Shown: positions 5,913 through 5,990 of the stretch, in pieces
How the letters are laid out: each line of letters starts with the position of its first letter
How positions within the stretch are numbered: position 1 is the first letter of the stretch
Source of the DNA: Clostridia bacterium
GTDB lineage: Bacteria > Bacillota > Clostridia > Oscillospirales > Acutalibacteraceae
Reading direction: 5' to 3'
Assembly (NCBI GenBank): GCA_900769375.1
Contig: CAAGGN010000182.1
Location: 1-5,990 of the forward strand
DNA: 5,990 nt
Translations under genes and position numbers: made by a program
Notes under the pieces: generated by a model
Databases searched by the model: none
What the model was told of the DNA's origin: nothing
Seen by the model: only the letters and a program-made list of their open reading frames with translations

Positions 5913-5990
5913 TGGACTGCTCCAATTTGTGCGGACAGTACAAAAAGAACCCTATGGTAGATGAAAATTAAATTTTAAGCAACATACTGA
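5913..5990 (+). mobile_element. possible left end of an IS3-family element, or a fragment of one
   Basis: TGGACTGCTCC at 5913-5923, continuing CAATTTGTGCGGACAG to 5937, resembles IS3-family terminal inverted repeats, which commonly begin TG(G/T)ACTG..CC and contain a GGACA block. The motif begins 20 bp after the flippase stop. In this orientation the element would extend to the right, out of the window. Only 78 bp are visible and no transposase start is seen: the ATG at 5954 runs just five codons. The second end and target duplication cannot be checked, so a degraded relic is equally possible. Confidence 0.4.

Overview
The window looks like a low-to-moderate GC Bacillota genome, most likely a gut-type Clostridia. 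The evidence is the purine-rich Shine-Dalgarno sites, the clostridial style of the recombinase tail, the A-tract/hairpin/T-tract terminators and the mixed AT-rich codon use. Taxonomy is an inference, because no rRNA or other marker gene is present.

Bases 1-488 hold the 3' end of a large serine site-specific recombinase gene. Its reading frame is broken by an imperfect 65-bp repeat, so it is probably a remnant or hybrid. A strong intrinsic terminator (428-475) is embedded in its last codons.

Bases 477-688 carry no credible gene but are densely structured. A 10-bp inverted repeat (GACAGGACTT / AAGTCCTGTC) bounds a 163-bp segment packed with small palindromes. Directly after its right arm comes what reads as the last bases of an initiator-tRNA-like gene (CCCCGCA-A-CCA), followed by a long perfect hairpin terminator. 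If the segment is flipped on paper, a tRNA-like variable-region/T-loop sequence becomes contiguous with that 3' end. I therefore read this region as the attachment junction of an integrated element, possibly inverted. Bases 689-904 are AT-rich and hold a sigma-A-type promoter (799-827) with an extended -10, plus a perfect TTGATnnnnATCAA palindrome just downstream.

Bases 905-5893 are a compact co-directional operon of four genes: glf (UDP-galactopyranose mutase), a 565-aa polytopic membrane protein of uncertain family (GT-C-like transferase or polymerase candidate), a GT2 glycosyltransferase with GlfT-like features, and a 12-helix Wzx/MOP-type flippase. Gaps are 31 and 12 bp, followed by a 4-bp ATGA overlap. 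Together they suggest a galactofuranose-containing surface polysaccharide: Glf makes UDP-Galf, the GT2 enzyme transfers it to a lipid-linked acceptor in the cytoplasm, the flippase exports the lipid-linked unit, and the large membrane protein may polymerise or decorate it outside. No initiating phosphosugar transferase or chain-length regulator is visible.

Bases 5894-5990 have no gene. From about 5913 the sequence resembles the terminal inverted repeat of an IS3-family element, so the operon seems to be bracketed by mobile DNA on both sides.
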